From Mesorhizobium caraganae (GTDB lineage Bacteria; Pseudomonadota; Alphaproteobacteria; Rhizobiales; Rhizobiaceae), in the NCBI RefSeq assembly GCF_016836705.1, contig NZ_JAFCGY010000006.1:158310-222309 (forward strand): a stretch of DNA of 64,000 bases. The letters are read 5' to 3'. Numbering within the stretch: position 1 is the first letter of the stretch; every line of letters begins with the position of its first letter. The notes under the pieces were generated by a model. That model searched no databases. It had not been told where the DNA came from and saw nothing but the letters and a program-made list of their open reading frames with translations. This document shows positions 35,584-43,915 of the stretch, one piece after another. The position numbers and the translations under genes are program-made.

Positions 35584-36816
35584 TCAGGCCGTAACCATGG
35601 CCGGGCGCCGCGCCCGCCAAATCAGCAGCAGGATAGCTCCAACGTTGACCAGGTTCCACGCGATCCCGTTGAGGAAGGCCGCGGCGTAGGAGCCGGTCAG
35701 GTCATAGATCCAGCCCGACATCCAGCCACCGATCGCCATGCCGAATATGGTCGCCATCATGACGATGCCGATACGCTGGCCGGCCTCCTTGGCGGGCAGG
35801 TATTCGCGCACGATGATGGCATAGCAAGGCACGATGCCGCCTTGCGACAGGCCGAACACCAGCGACACGACGTAGAGCGAGGCGAGCCCGTCGAACGGGA
35901 TGTAAAACAGCAGCGACAGGCATTGCAGCACGGAACCGATAAGCAGCGTTTTAACGCCGCCGATGCGGTCGGCGACAAAGCCGGAGGCGAGCCGGCTGAC
36001 GACGCCCGCGGCCATCATGATCGACAGCATGTCGGCGCCATGCGCGATGCCGTAGCCAAGGTCCATGCAATAGGCGACGATGTGCACCTGCGGCATCGAC
36101 ATTGCCACGCAGCAGCCGAGGCCGGCGATGACCAGCAGCATTTGCAGTGCCGCCGGCGAGATTGAAATTGGCTGTACAGGCCGGCTTCCCGGCGAGCCGG
36201 CCGCTGCCGCGTCCGGAGCGCCGCGCCGCAGCAACAGCACCAGCGGTATCATGGTGACCAGACAAAAGACGCCGATGGCGGCATAGGTAAAGCGCCAGCC
36301 TTCCGCCTTGATCAGCGTCGGCATGATGGTTGGCCAGAGCGTTCCGGCGAGGTAGTTGCCCGCGGCCGCCGCCGTGACGGCGACGCCGCGTCGACGGTTG
36401 AACCAGTGCGAAATGTCGGCGATCAACGGTCCGAAGATCACCGATGAGCCAATGCCGATCAGCACCCCCTGGGCAAGAGTGAATTGCAGGATCGACGTCG
36501 ACGCCGCCGCGAGCAGGAGTCCGGCGGCGAGTGCCACCGAGGAGATCAGCGCCGGGATCCAATAGCCCATGCGATCGATGGCGCGGCCGACCAGCACATT
36601 GCCGGCGGCAAAGCCCACCATGGTTGCGGTGTAAGGCATCGATGCCGCCGCGCGGTCAACGCCGAATTCGGCCTGCACGGCCGGTAACACCACCACGACG
36701 GCCCACATGCCGACGGCGCCAATCGTCGCCAGCAGGATCGAGATGGCGAGACGCATCCAGGCATAGGAGCTGTCGATGCCAGGGTTGCTCGCCGGGTTGG
36801 CGACGATGGGGGTCAA
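35584..36816 (-). CDS. Major facilitator superfamily transporter
   Basis: About 410 residues with twelve hydrophobic segments, MFS_1 family. Typical features are the first helix LAISILLATIGAVGMWAVVVVLPAVQAEFG, loop 2-3 motif VGRAIDRMGYW (G-x-x-x-D-R), and a central loop near residues 210-230 (RRGAPDAAAAGSPGSRP). The pattern is closest to the monocarboxylate/oxalate-type MFS proteins but I would not name a substrate. The frame extends to an ATG at 36891; a TTG at 36816 preceded by AGGAAA is the better start because the upstream part is proline-rich and unlike protein. Helices then begin about 22 residues in. Confidence 0.85.
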   Translation of the reverse strand: MTPIVANPASNPGIDSSYAWMRLAISILLATIGAVGMWAVVVVLPAVQAEFGVDRAAASMPYTATMVGFAAGNVLVGRAIDRMGYWIPALISSVALAAGLLLAAASTSILQFTLAQGVLIGIGSSVIFGPLIADISHWFNRRRGVAVTAAAAGNYLAGTLWPTIMPTLIKAEGWRFTYAAIGVFCLVTMIPLVLLLRRGAPDAAAAGSPGSRPVQPISISPAALQMLLVIAGLGCCVAMSMPQVHIVAYCMDLGYGIAHGADMLSIMMAAGVVSRLASGFVADRIGGVKTLLIGSVLQCLSLLFYIPFDGLASLYVVSLVFGLSQGGIVPCYAIIVREYLPAKEAGQRIGIVMMATIFGMAIGGWMSGWIYDLTGSYAAAFLNGIAWNLVNVGAILLLIWRARRPAMVTA

Positions 36817-36981
36817 GGCGTTTCCTGTCCGCGGTTCCGGGAAGTCGACCACCGCCACTATCGGCGCATTCGCGGCGACGGGCAGCGCCACAGCGGCCCG
36901 ATCCGTGGCTCCAGCGGCCAGGCGATTTTTTCGGGAACCGGCAACGCTCTGTCTGAGTTTTGCGACAGGAAGGAGTTTGCC

Positions 36982-37269
36982 ATGACCGCGAAGAAAAAAT
37001 GGTCAGCCGAGGTGACCGAGCATAGCGACGCGATGGACCTCGAGGAACACATCTTCGAAGCCGACGATGCCAAAAAGATCGCGGCTTCGCTCAAACGTTC
37101 GGCTGAGCACAGCGACCGGCGCAAGGCCGAGCCATTCCAGTCGGCCATGTCGATGCTGAATTTCTATATCAACCGAGTCGGCAAGAACCTGCCGCAGGCG
37201 CGCCGGAAAGTGCTTGAGGACGCCAAGGACGAACTGCGCGTGGCCTTCGGTCGGCAAGAGCAGGCCTAA
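36982..37269 (+). CDS. DUF3175 family protein
   Basis: 95 residues, highly charged, no signal or membrane segment. The conserved core KWSAEVTEHSDAMDLEEHIFEADDAKKIAASLKRSAEHSDRRK and FQSAMSMLNFYINRVGKNLPQARRKVLEDAKDELR is the DUF3175 signature. These small proteins are widespread in soil bacteria and their function is unknown. Ribosome binding site AGGAAGGAG is strong. Monocistronic; a weak hairpin follows at 37305. Confidence 0.9.
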   Translation: MTAKKKWSAEVTEHSDAMDLEEHIFEADDAKKIAASLKRSAEHSDRRKAEPFQSAMSMLNFYINRVGKNLPQARRKVLEDAKDELRVAFGRQEQA

Positions 37270-37304
37270 GCCTCACGAATGGTTCTGCCAAACTCGCCTG
37301 AACT

Positions 37305-37330
37305 GGACCTAGTGACAGGTCCTCTTTCCC
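37305..37330 (+). terminator. Weak terminator-like hairpin after the DUF3175 gene
   Basis: GGACCT (37305-37310), 6-base loop, AGGTCC (37317-37322), followed by TCTTTCCCTC. Short stem and pyrimidine-rich tail: plausible but weak. Confidence 0.45.
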
Positions 37331-37381
37331 TCCAGTTTGCCAGCCTCGGCATTGCGTTCCCCAAGCCTGCAAAGTGGCGGC

Positions 37382-38293
37382 ATGACGGTCAAGATCGGCA
37401 TCAATCCCATCACCTGGAGCAATGACGATGTTCCCGAACTCGGCGGCGACACGCCGCTGGAGACATGCTTGTCGGAAACCATGCAGGCCGGCTATCGCGG
37501 CACCGAGCTCGGCGGCAAATTTCCCAGGCGAAGCGACGAGCTTGGAGCGATCCTGTCGTCCTATCGGCTGGAACTCGTCTCCGGCTGGTATGACGGTCGC
37601 ATTCTCGACCGCACGGTCGACGAGGAATTCTCCGCCATCACGCCGCATCTGACCTTGCTGCGCGACCTCGGCGCCAAGGTTGTCGTCTATGCCGACACAT
37701 CACGCGGTCGGCATGACGGCATCTTTGCCCCGATCTCGCAGCGCCCGCGTCTGGCCGATGACGAATGGGCGGCCTATGGCGAGAAGCTGACTGAGCTCGC
37801 CGACCGTATGGCCGCCTTCGGCGTCGGCATGGCTTTCCATCATCATATGGGCACCATCGTCGAGACCGACGACGAGGTCGACAGGCTGATGGCTGCGACC
37901 GGCAAAAGCGTCGGCCTGCTGTTCGACACCGGCCATTGCCTGTTTTCGGGCGGCGACCCGGCCTCTCTCTTGAACCGACATCTCGACCGCATCGTGCATT
38001 TCCATTGCAAGGACGTCCGCGCTGCCGTGCTGGAAAAAGCGCGGCGCCAGGACATGAGTTTCATGGCTGCGGTGATGGAGGGGATTTTCACCGTGCCCGG
38101 CGACGGTTCCGTCGATTTCCTGTCGCTGCTGCAGCCACTCGCCAAACGCGGTTACGACGGCTGGATCGTCGTCGAGGCCGAACAGGATCCGGCCAAGGCG
38201 CATCCCTTGACCTACGCCACGAAGGGTTACGCTTCGCTTCTCGCCACGGCCCGCAAGGCCGGGTTTGAGGTAGCGACACGGGACTTGGCCTGA
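37382..38293 (+). CDS. iolE: IolE/MocC-type inosose dehydratase
   Basis: 303 residues, xylose isomerase-like TIM barrel. IolE dehydrates scyllo-inosose (2-keto-myo-inositol); MocC is the related protein of rhizopine catabolism in Sinorhizobium. The match to B. subtilis IolE is strong: IGINPITWSNDDVPELG at the start, GTELGGKFP, MAFHHHMGTIVET (metal ligands), GLLFDTGHCLFSGGDP, HFHCKDVR, FTVPGDGSVDF and GWIVVEAEQDPAKAHPL. The frame opens at 37337 but the ATG at 37382 starts the family N-terminus. No iolB, iolC or iolD is nearby; the genes that follow are regulators and, further on, an aminotransferase, an oxidoreductase and ABC transporters, so the substrate may be an inosose formed from another cyclitol. 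Confidence 0.9.
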   Translation: MTVKIGINPITWSNDDVPELGGDTPLETCLSETMQAGYRGTELGGKFPRRSDELGAILSSYRLELVSGWYDGRILDRTVDEEFSAITPHLTLLRDLGAKVVVYADTSRGRHDGIFAPISQRPRLADDEWAAYGEKLTELADRMAAFGVGMAFHHHMGTIVETDDEVDRLMAATGKSVGLLFDTGHCLFSGGDPASLLNRHLDRIVHFHCKDVRAAVLEKARRQDMSFMAAVMEGIFTVPGDGSVDFLSLLQPLAKRGYDGWIVVEAEQDPAKAHPLTYATKGYASLLATARKAGFEVATRDLA

Positions 38294-38366
38294 CCATCGC
38301 CGGGGGGCTGGTGGTTGGCCGGTTGGGCGCGCGCCTCGGTAGGGGTAGCGACGCGAAAGCGCCCGG

Positions 38367-38404
38367 CGATCCGCGCCGCCGTCCTCCCCTGGCGGCGCGG
38401 ATCG
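38367..38404. repeat. Perfect 14-base inverted repeat with 10-base loop
   Basis: CGATCCGCGCCGCC (38367-38380) and GGCGGCGCGGATCG (38391-38404) pair without mismatch around gtcctcccct. It lies 74 bases after the iolE-like stop and 115 bases before the small HTH gene. No T tract follows, so it is not a standard terminator; an RNA-stabilising or transcription-attenuating structure is possible. Confidence 0.7.
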
Positions 38405-38518
38405 CAATTCTCGGCACCGGCTTGGGAGGTCGGATTTTAGACCCCGGAGTTTCCGGCCGCAGAGTTTCCAGCTTGAGGCTGGCGGCAAGCCATGCCTTGA
38501 TGCAGGTGGAGGAGCGAT

Positions 38519-38725
38519 ATGGCATTCGAGGCGGCACTCGGCATGGAACGGCTTTGCACCATCCGTGAGATTGCGCAAAAGGCGGAACTCGGCGCCGCCA
38601 CCGTGCATCGCGCGCTGAAGAACAGCCGCGAGGTCCATCCCGAAACCAGGCGGCTGGTGCTCGACACCGTCTGCCTTCTCAACGAAGAGAAGATCGCCCG
38701 CGCAGCCAGGTTCGGCGGAGACTAG
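38519..38725 (+). CDS. Stand-alone LacI-type DNA-binding domain
   Basis: 68 residues. CTIREIAQKAELGAATVHRALKNSREVHPETRRLVLDTVCLLNEEKIARAARFGGD is a LacI-type helix-turn-helix and hinge start (compare TIxDIAxxAGVSxxTVSRALN), ending with a stop where a full LacI protein would continue into its sugar-binding domain. No remnant of that domain follows: the next gene begins 3 bases later. A strong GGAGGAG lies at the right distance before the ATG, so the fragment is translated. It may be a truncated repressor, or a small DNA-binding protein working on its own or as a competitor. Confidence 0.75.
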   Translation: MAFEAALGMERLCTIREIAQKAELGAATVHRALKNSREVHPETRRLVLDTVCLLNEEKIARAARFGGD

Positions 38726-38728
38726 ACT

Positions 38729-40195
38729 TTGGCCGACCATATGCGCCTTTCCCTCGACATCATGTCGGTCGACCGCGCCTCGGACGAGCCGATGCACCGG
38801 CAGATCTACGGCGCCTTGCGGCGCTTCATCCTCGACGGCCAGATCCAGCAGAACACGCTTTTGCCCTCGACCCGCTCTCTGGCCGAGGATCTGAAAGTCG
38901 GCCGCAACACGGTGATCGCCGCCTACGACCAGTTGCTTGCCGAAGGCTTCATCGAGGCGCGCGCCGGATCCGGCACCTGGGTGGCGCCGATCCAGCAGAA
39001 GCGCCCGCCGGCCTCGCTGCGCGCCGGTCTCGCCGCTCCGCAAAAATTGTCGCGGCGCGGCCAGACCATCGTCAACGGCCCGCAGCCGCCGCGCAATGCC
39101 GGCGTCATCAACTTCCATCCCGGGGTGCCGGAAACGGCATCCTTCCCCTTCACCATCTGGTCGAGCCTTCTGGTGCGCAATGCGCGCAGCCGTGACGAGA
39201 ACCTGCTTGGCTATCTCTCCTTTGCCGGCCATCCGGGCCTGCGCCAGGCCATCGCCTCAACCATCAGCCTGTCGCGCGGCATCAACTGCACCGCCGACCA
39301 GGTCATTATCGTCACCGGCGCGCAGGCGGCGCTCGACCTCGCCTCGCGCGTGCTGATGGACGAAGGCGACCATGTCTGGATGGAGGAGCCCGGCTATCTC
39401 GGCGCCAAGAGCGCCTTCCTCGCCAGCGGCGCCAGGCTCGCGCCATTGAAGGTCGACCGGCACGGCTGGCACCTCGCCGACCCCGAGCTGCCGCCACCAC
39501 GGCTGATCTATGTGACGCCGTCCTGCCAATGGCCCTTCGGTACCATTATGCGCATCGAGGAGAGACTGCAGCTGCTCGACATCGCCGAGCGCCACGGCGC
39601 CTGGATCGTCGAGGACGATTATGACGGCGAGTACCGTTTTCGTGGCCGGCCCGTGCCGGCTTTGCGCGGCCTCGATCATGCCGACCGCGTCGTCTATATC
39701 GGCTCCTTCGGCAAGACGCTGATCCCGGCGCTGCGCATCGGCTATCTCATCGTGCCGCGCGAACTGTCGGTGCCCTTCGACCGCGCAGTCTCCATCACCG
39801 GCCAGTTCGCGCCGCTGATCCTGCAGGCCACGGTCAACGACTTCATCACGCAAGGCTACTTCGCCACGCATCTGAAGCGCATGCGCCGGCTCTATTCGCG
39901 CCGGCAGGCCAATTTCGTCAAGCTTTGCCAGGAACATTTGTCTGAATGGCTGACGGTAACCGAGAACGATTCCGGCATGCAGCTGCTGGCGAGTTTTACA
40001 AGACCCTACAAGGACAGCGACGTCGTCGCCGCCGCCGTGAAGGAAGGGTTGGACGTGCAGGGCATTTCGATCAACTACCATTCAAGCGAGCCGGAACACG
40101 GCCTGCTGCTCGGCTATGCCGCGATGGACGAACGCCAGATCCTGCGCGCCGTGCTGGCGTTGCGTGCCGCCTTCATGCGGCTGGACCGGCAGTAG
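38729..40195 (+). CDS. MocR/PdxR-type regulator (GntR HTH fused to aminotransferase-like domain)
   Basis: 488 residues. N-terminal GntR winged helix (MHRQIYGALRRFILDGQIQQNTLLPSTRSLAEDLKVGRNTVIAAYDQLLAEGFIEARAGSGTWV, about residues 20-85), linker, then a fold-type I aminotransferase-like domain (about 130-480) with the PLP lysine in YIGSFGKTLIPALRIGY. Proteins of this class sense PLP or an amine-containing ligand; the family is named after MocR of the rhizopine locus. TTG at 38729 is 8 bases after GGAG; the ATG at 38741 is less well placed. The upstream HTH gene ends 3 bases earlier, so both are probably co-transcribed. Confidence 0.92.
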   Translation: MADHMRLSLDIMSVDRASDEPMHRQIYGALRRFILDGQIQQNTLLPSTRSLAEDLKVGRNTVIAAYDQLLAEGFIEARAGSGTWVAPIQQKRPPASLRAGLAAPQKLSRRGQTIVNGPQPPRNAGVINFHPGVPETASFPFTIWSSLLVRNARSRDENLLGYLSFAGHPGLRQAIASTISLSRGINCTADQVIIVTGAQAALDLASRVLMDEGDHVWMEEPGYLGAKSAFLASGARLAPLKVDRHGWHLADPELPPPRLIYVTPSCQWPFGTIMRIEERLQLLDIAERHGAWIVEDDYDGEYRFRGRPVPALRGLDHADRVVYIGSFGKTLIPALRIGYLIVPRELSVPFDRAVSITGQFAPLILQATVNDFITQGYFATHLKRMRRLYSRRQANFVKLCQEHLSEWLTVTENDSGMQLLASFTRPYKDSDVVAAAVKEGLDVQGISINYHSSEPEHGLLLGYAAMDERQILRAVLALRAAFMRLDRQ

Positions 40196-40216
40196 GCCGG
40201 CCCAGAGCGGCGCGCT

Positions 40217-41461
40217 TCAATTCACGCTGTCGAACTTCTGCAGATCTACTGGCGCTGCCTTGCGCACCTCGACATCGTCCAGCGAGGCGTTTTCCAGCGC
40301 CACGCGGGCTGCCGCGTCGATGTTGTGGATCATATCGGCAATATCGGCATCGCCATGCGCCGGGTTCATTGCCACCATCACCGTGCGGTTGAGGATGTCG
40401 AGCGACCCCTTGCCGAGATCGTCGGCATAGGTCAGCCGCAGACCCTTGTTTTCCGGCAGCGTGTAGGGATTGAGCGCCGGGTGATGCGCACCCTCATGCA
40501 TCAGCACCTGGTCCCACTGGGTAAAATTGTGGCGGCCGGTCTTGCCGGCAATGACGCTCGGAATGGTCTTGGAAAAGGTTTGCGCCGACTGTTCGCTCGG
40601 CAAAAGATACATCACCTGCGCCGCGCAGTCGTCATCGGGGCTGTTCATCGGCGATGGCGTCAGGCCGAGGTTGCCGAGATGGCGCGTGCCGGCCAGCACC
40701 TTCTTCTTCTCCGCCCGCATCGCCTCGATGATGCCATCGAGACGGTCGAGCTGGACATTGAGCATTGCGCCCATCAGTTCCGAGGCGCGCGCGCCGATGC
40801 CGGCGAACGGCTTGATGCTGTCGCTGCGGCCTTGCCAGTAGAAATGGCAGGGATCGATGGCGCAGCGCGCCCGCTCCGCCACCTTCGGATCGCTGGCGGC
40901 GATGCCGCCGCCTTCGCCCGACGTCATGTTCTTGAAGTAGTTGAAGGAATAGGCTCCGGCATGGCCGATCGAGCCGAGTTTTTTGCCTTCATAGCCACCG
41001 CCAATGCCCTGGCATACATCTTCCAGCACCAGGAGCCCGCGCTTTTTAGCGATGTCCATGATGGCATTCATGTTGCAGGCCGCGCCCCACATATGCACCG
41101 GGATGACCGCCTTGGTGCGCGGACCGATGGCATCGCGCAGGGCTGCCGGATCGATGGTCAGGCTCTCGTCGATATCGACAATGACCGGTATGGCGCCAAC
41201 CGACAGCACGGCGGTTGCCGTCGCCATATAGGTGTGCGCCGGCACCAGCACTTCGTCGCCAGGCCCGATGCCGAGGCCGATCAGGCCGGCGGCAAGCCCA
41301 TAGGTGCCGCTGGCGGCAAGCGCGAAATGCTCGACGCCGAGATGCCGGGCATAGCGCGCCTCGAAGCGGTCGCATTCGCTGTTGTCGCCATAGCGAAACA
41401 GCGCGCCCGAGCGGATCACCCTGGCAATGGCTTCGATCTCTTCTTCGCCGGCGGTGTACAT
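40217..41461 (-). CDS. DegT/DnrJ/EryC1/StrS-family PLP aminotransferase
   Basis: 414 residues from ATG at 41461. Sugar/cyclitol aminotransferase family: FALAASGTYGLAAGLIGLGIGPGDEVLVPAHTYMATATAVLSVGAIPVIVDID (about residues 38-90), EDVCQGIGGGYEGKKLGSIG, and the PLP lysine in YSFNYFKNMTSGEGGGIA (near 185). Members aminate keto-sugars or, as StsC-type enzymes, scyllo-inosose; the reverse direction would deaminate scyllo-inosamine. The C-terminal half is longer and less typical, ending in a methionine/aspartate-rich helical stretch. The frame extends to 42505, but that upstream part is the reverse of the deacetylase gene; GGAGAGC before the ATG at 41461 fixes the start. Divergent from the ChbG-like gene. 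Confidence 0.88.
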   Translation of the reverse strand: MYTAGEEEIEAIARVIRSGALFRYGDNSECDRFEARYARHLGVEHFALAASGTYGLAAGLIGLGIGPGDEVLVPAHTYMATATAVLSVGAIPVIVDIDESLTIDPAALRDAIGPRTKAVIPVHMWGAACNMNAIMDIAKKRGLLVLEDVCQGIGGGYEGKKLGSIGHAGAYSFNYFKNMTSGEGGGIAASDPKVAERARCAIDPCHFYWQGRSDSIKPFAGIGARASELMGAMLNVQLDRLDGIIEAMRAEKKKVLAGTRHLGNLGLTPSPMNSPDDDCAAQVMYLLPSEQSAQTFSKTIPSVIAGKTGRHNFTQWDQVLMHEGAHHPALNPYTLPENKGLRLTYADDLGKGSLDILNRTVMVAMNPAHGDADIADMIHNIDAAARVALENASLDDVEVRKAAPVDLQKFDSVN

Positions 41462-41791
41462 GGCAGCTCTCCACATCGCTTGATGGTGTGAAAGCTCTAC
41501 GCTTGCCGGCGCTGTTTGAAAGAACCACTCCGCCGCGATCGGACCAAGCCATCCCGGGTGCGCGAGGACGCGTTTGACGCCGAATGTGGGCATAACGAAT
41601 GAAATCGGCATTCCACAATGCAAGCCCCGCGGAAAAATCGTACCCATCCGAATTCGCTGAAGTGGCCCTGTTGGAAAGCCGGCTTTGGGCGTTCCATCGC
41701 GTCCAGTTGGGCAAACGGTCGGTTCCATGCAGCACGGGACACACTTTGGAAGACCCTCGCAACCGGCGTGCCGGCAAAACGGTGGCCGTTC
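41462..41791. promoter_or_regulatory. Divergent promoter region, aminotransferase / deacetylase
   Basis: 330 bases, no credible gene. It contains a perfect 12-base palindrome AAAGCCGGCTTT at 41675-41686 about midway, a candidate shared operator. I find no copy of the FadR-type palindrome seen at 48867 and 52378. Confidence 0.45.
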
Positions 41792-42724
41792 ATGAATGCC
41801 CCCATAAATGCCCAAAGGCGACAGCTTGTGCTGCATGAAGACGATGTCGGCATGTGCCATGGCGCCAACAGCGCCTTCCTCGAACTGACCGGGCTGGGCG
41901 CCTGCAGCTCCGGCGCGGTGATGGTGCCTTGCCCGTGGTTCCCCGAGATGGCCGAAGCGGCAGCTGCGGACCCTGCCCTCGATCTCGGCGTCCACCTGAC
42001 GCTGAACAGCGAAAAGCAGCAGTACAAATGGCGCCCGTTGACCTCGCCGTCGCGCGCGGCCGGCCTGACCGACGAGTTCGGCTATTTCTGGCCCGATGTC
42101 GCGACCACCCGCCGCAAGGCGGCACCACAAGCAGTCGAGACCGAACTGCGCGCCCAGATCGACACCGCCTATCACGCCGGCATCGACGTCACCCATCTCG
42201 ACGCCCATATGGGCGCGGCCCTGTCGCCCGAGTTCTGCGACGTCTACATCAGGCTCGGCCTGGAATACCGACTGCCGGTGCTGCTGACCAAAACCCTGTC
42301 GGCCTATTCGCCCAACGACAATCTGGTCGGCGTCACCGAAGCGGCATTCCAGCGCGGCGTCGCGGAGGCCCGCGCTAAAGGCTTTGTCATCTTCGACGCC
42401 GCCATCCAGACGACATGGGGCCGCCCGCGTTCGAAGCCGATAGAGCCTGCCTACAAGGCGCTGGTAGAAGGCGTGCGTGAAGGCCTGACCTTCTTCTGCC
42501 TGCATTTCAACGCGCCGGGCGAGCTCGAGTTGATCGAGCCGCGCTCCGCCTACATCCGCACCGAGGAATATGAGCTGTTCCGTGACCAGAGTTTTCGCGA
42601 CTGGCTCGACGCACAGGACATCGACATCATCGGCATGAAGCCGTTGCGCGAAGAGCTTCGTGCAAGGCTTGGAAGATCGACACCGGCAAAGGCCCGCAAA
42701 GCGGCCACCCGGTCAGCGCTGTAA
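41792..42724 (+). CDS. ChbG/HpnK (YdjC) family carbohydrate deacetylase
   Basis: 310 residues. Deacetylates N-acetylated sugars in relatives (chitobiose monoacetylase ChbG, hopanoid HpnK). Metal-site motifs: LHEDDVGMCHGAN (Asp pair, about residues 13-25), GVHLTLNSE (His, about 65-73), THLDAHMGAALSPEF (HxDxH, about 127-141) and FFCLHFNAPGE. The chosen ATG is the first that begins the family N-terminus; frame upstream is open but not protein-like. It is divergent from the aminotransferase gene and is followed by a binding protein 63 bases downstream; an N-acetylamino-sugar or acetylated cyclitol substrate would link these genes. Confidence 0.88.
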   Translation: MNAPINAQRRQLVLHEDDVGMCHGANSAFLELTGLGACSSGAVMVPCPWFPEMAEAAAADPALDLGVHLTLNSEKQQYKWRPLTSPSRAAGLTDEFGYFWPDVATTRRKAAPQAVETELRAQIDTAYHAGIDVTHLDAHMGAALSPEFCDVYIRLGLEYRLPVLLTKTLSAYSPNDNLVGVTEAAFQRGVAEARAKGFVIFDAAIQTTWGRPRSKPIEPAYKALVEGVREGLTFFCLHFNAPGELELIEPRSAYIRTEEYELFRDQSFRDWLDAQDIDIIGMKPLREELRARLGRSTPAKARKAATRSAL

Positions 42725-42787
42725 GCCGATCCTTCGGCCTGCGGCGCAAAGAGGGAATTGGAACTGCAACGACAATGGGAGAATGAC

Positions 42788-43756
42788 ATGAAGACCGTTC
42801 TGAAACTGGCGCTCGGCGCGCTTGTCTCGATGAGTATGCTGGCGGGTGTCGCGCAGGCGGTCGGCCTGAAGGACCCGAAAGATGTCCGCATCACCTTCGT
42901 GGTGCATGGTTCGGCCTCCGATCCCTACTGGTCGGTGGTCAAGCGCGGTGTCGATGATGCGGCCGCACTCACCGGCGCCAAGGTCGAATATTACGCGCCG
43001 CAGGTGTTCGACGTGGTCGAGCAGTCCCGCCTGCTCGATGCGGCGATCGCCACCAATCCCGACGGCATCGCCGTCTCCATTGCCGACGCCAATGCGCTCG
43101 GCAAATCGGTCAAGGCGGGTCTCGCCGCAAACATCCCGATGGTGGTTCTGGATTCCGGCGAGAAGGAAGGCGCAGAGCTCGGGACGACAATGTATGTCGG
43201 CACGGTCTCCGAATATGATTCCGGTAAGAAGGCCGGTGAGCGGCTGGCCAAGGAAGGCACGCTCAAGGTCGTCTGCATCAACCACGAGGTCGGCAATGTC
43301 AGCCTCGACCAGCGCTGCCAGGGCTTGAATGACGGGCTGAAGCCTTCCGGCGGCGGCACCGAAGTCCTGACCGTGTCTCCCGATCCGGCCGACATCCAGC
43401 GCCGCACCGAAGCCTATCTGTCGGCGCATCCCGACACCCAGGCCGTGTTCGCCCTCGGCGCCACTGCCGCCAATCCGCTGATCCCGTTCTTCCGGCAGAA
43501 GGAACTGTTCGGCAAGATCAAGCTCTACACGTTCGACATCAGCCCCGAAGTTCTGGATTCCGTCGTCGCCGGCGAAATGGGCTTCGGCATGGACGCCCAG
43601 CAATATCTGATGGGTTATTTGCCGGTGATCTATCTCGTCGAGCACGCCACGCACGGCTTCTGGCCGCAGAACAACGCCTATACCGGCCCGCTGTTCATCG
43701 ACTCACCCGACAAGGCCAAGGCGATCCTGGCGCTTGCCAAGGACGGCATCCGCTAA
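42788..43756 (+). CDS. Sugar ABC substrate-binding protein (first CUT2 system)
   Basis: 322 residues, periplasmic binding protein type I, signal peptide residues 1-24 (LALGALVSMSMLAGVAQA). Core patterns: DVRITFVVHGSASDPYWSVVKRGVDDAAALTGAKVEYYAP, SRLLDAAIATNPDGIAVSIADANAL, and GAELGTTMYVGTVSEYDSGKKAGERLAKEG. Closest layout is FrcB/MocB-like sugar or cyclitol receptors in rhizobia. GGGAGA precedes the ATG. It is followed by a short palindromic repeat, then permease and ATPase genes on the same strand. Confidence 0.9.
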   Translation: MKTVLKLALGALVSMSMLAGVAQAVGLKDPKDVRITFVVHGSASDPYWSVVKRGVDDAAALTGAKVEYYAPQVFDVVEQSRLLDAAIATNPDGIAVSIADANALGKSVKAGLAANIPMVVLDSGEKEGAELGTTMYVGTVSEYDSGKKAGERLAKEGTLKVVCINHEVGNVSLDQRCQGLNDGLKPSGGGTEVLTVSPDPADIQRRTEAYLSAHPDTQAVFALGATAANPLIPFFRQKELFGKIKLYTFDISPEVLDSVVAGEMGFGMDAQQYLMGYLPVIYLVEHATHGFWPQNNAYTGPLFIDSPDKAKAILALAKDGIR

Positions 43757-43757
43757 A

Positions 43758-43801
43758 GCAATTCCAGGAAAAGTGTGAAGCGGTTTTCCGTCCGGAATTG
43801 C
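43758..43801. repeat. Rhizobiales palindromic repeat (type 1)
   Basis: An imperfect 44-base palindrome beginning GCAATTCC and ending GGAATTGC, with inner AAAAGTGTGAAGCGGTTTTC. It begins one base after the binding-protein stop. Related elements sit at 52511 and 58387. Such short dispersed elements are common in rhizobial intergenic DNA. Confidence 0.75.
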
Positions 43802-43915
43802 GCGAAACAAGAGAAACGGTGAAACGCTCCAGGCAAGAAACCAAACGGATCGGGGAGCCGCCATGCGCTCCCCGATCTCTGGTCGACATTGCGAAGTGAG
43901 CGATTGGGGAGCCTA

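Noticed and set aside
41477..42505. N-terminal extension of the aminotransferase frame
   Set aside because: It is the reverse complement of the deacetylase gene; a good ribosome binding site and the family start are at 41461.
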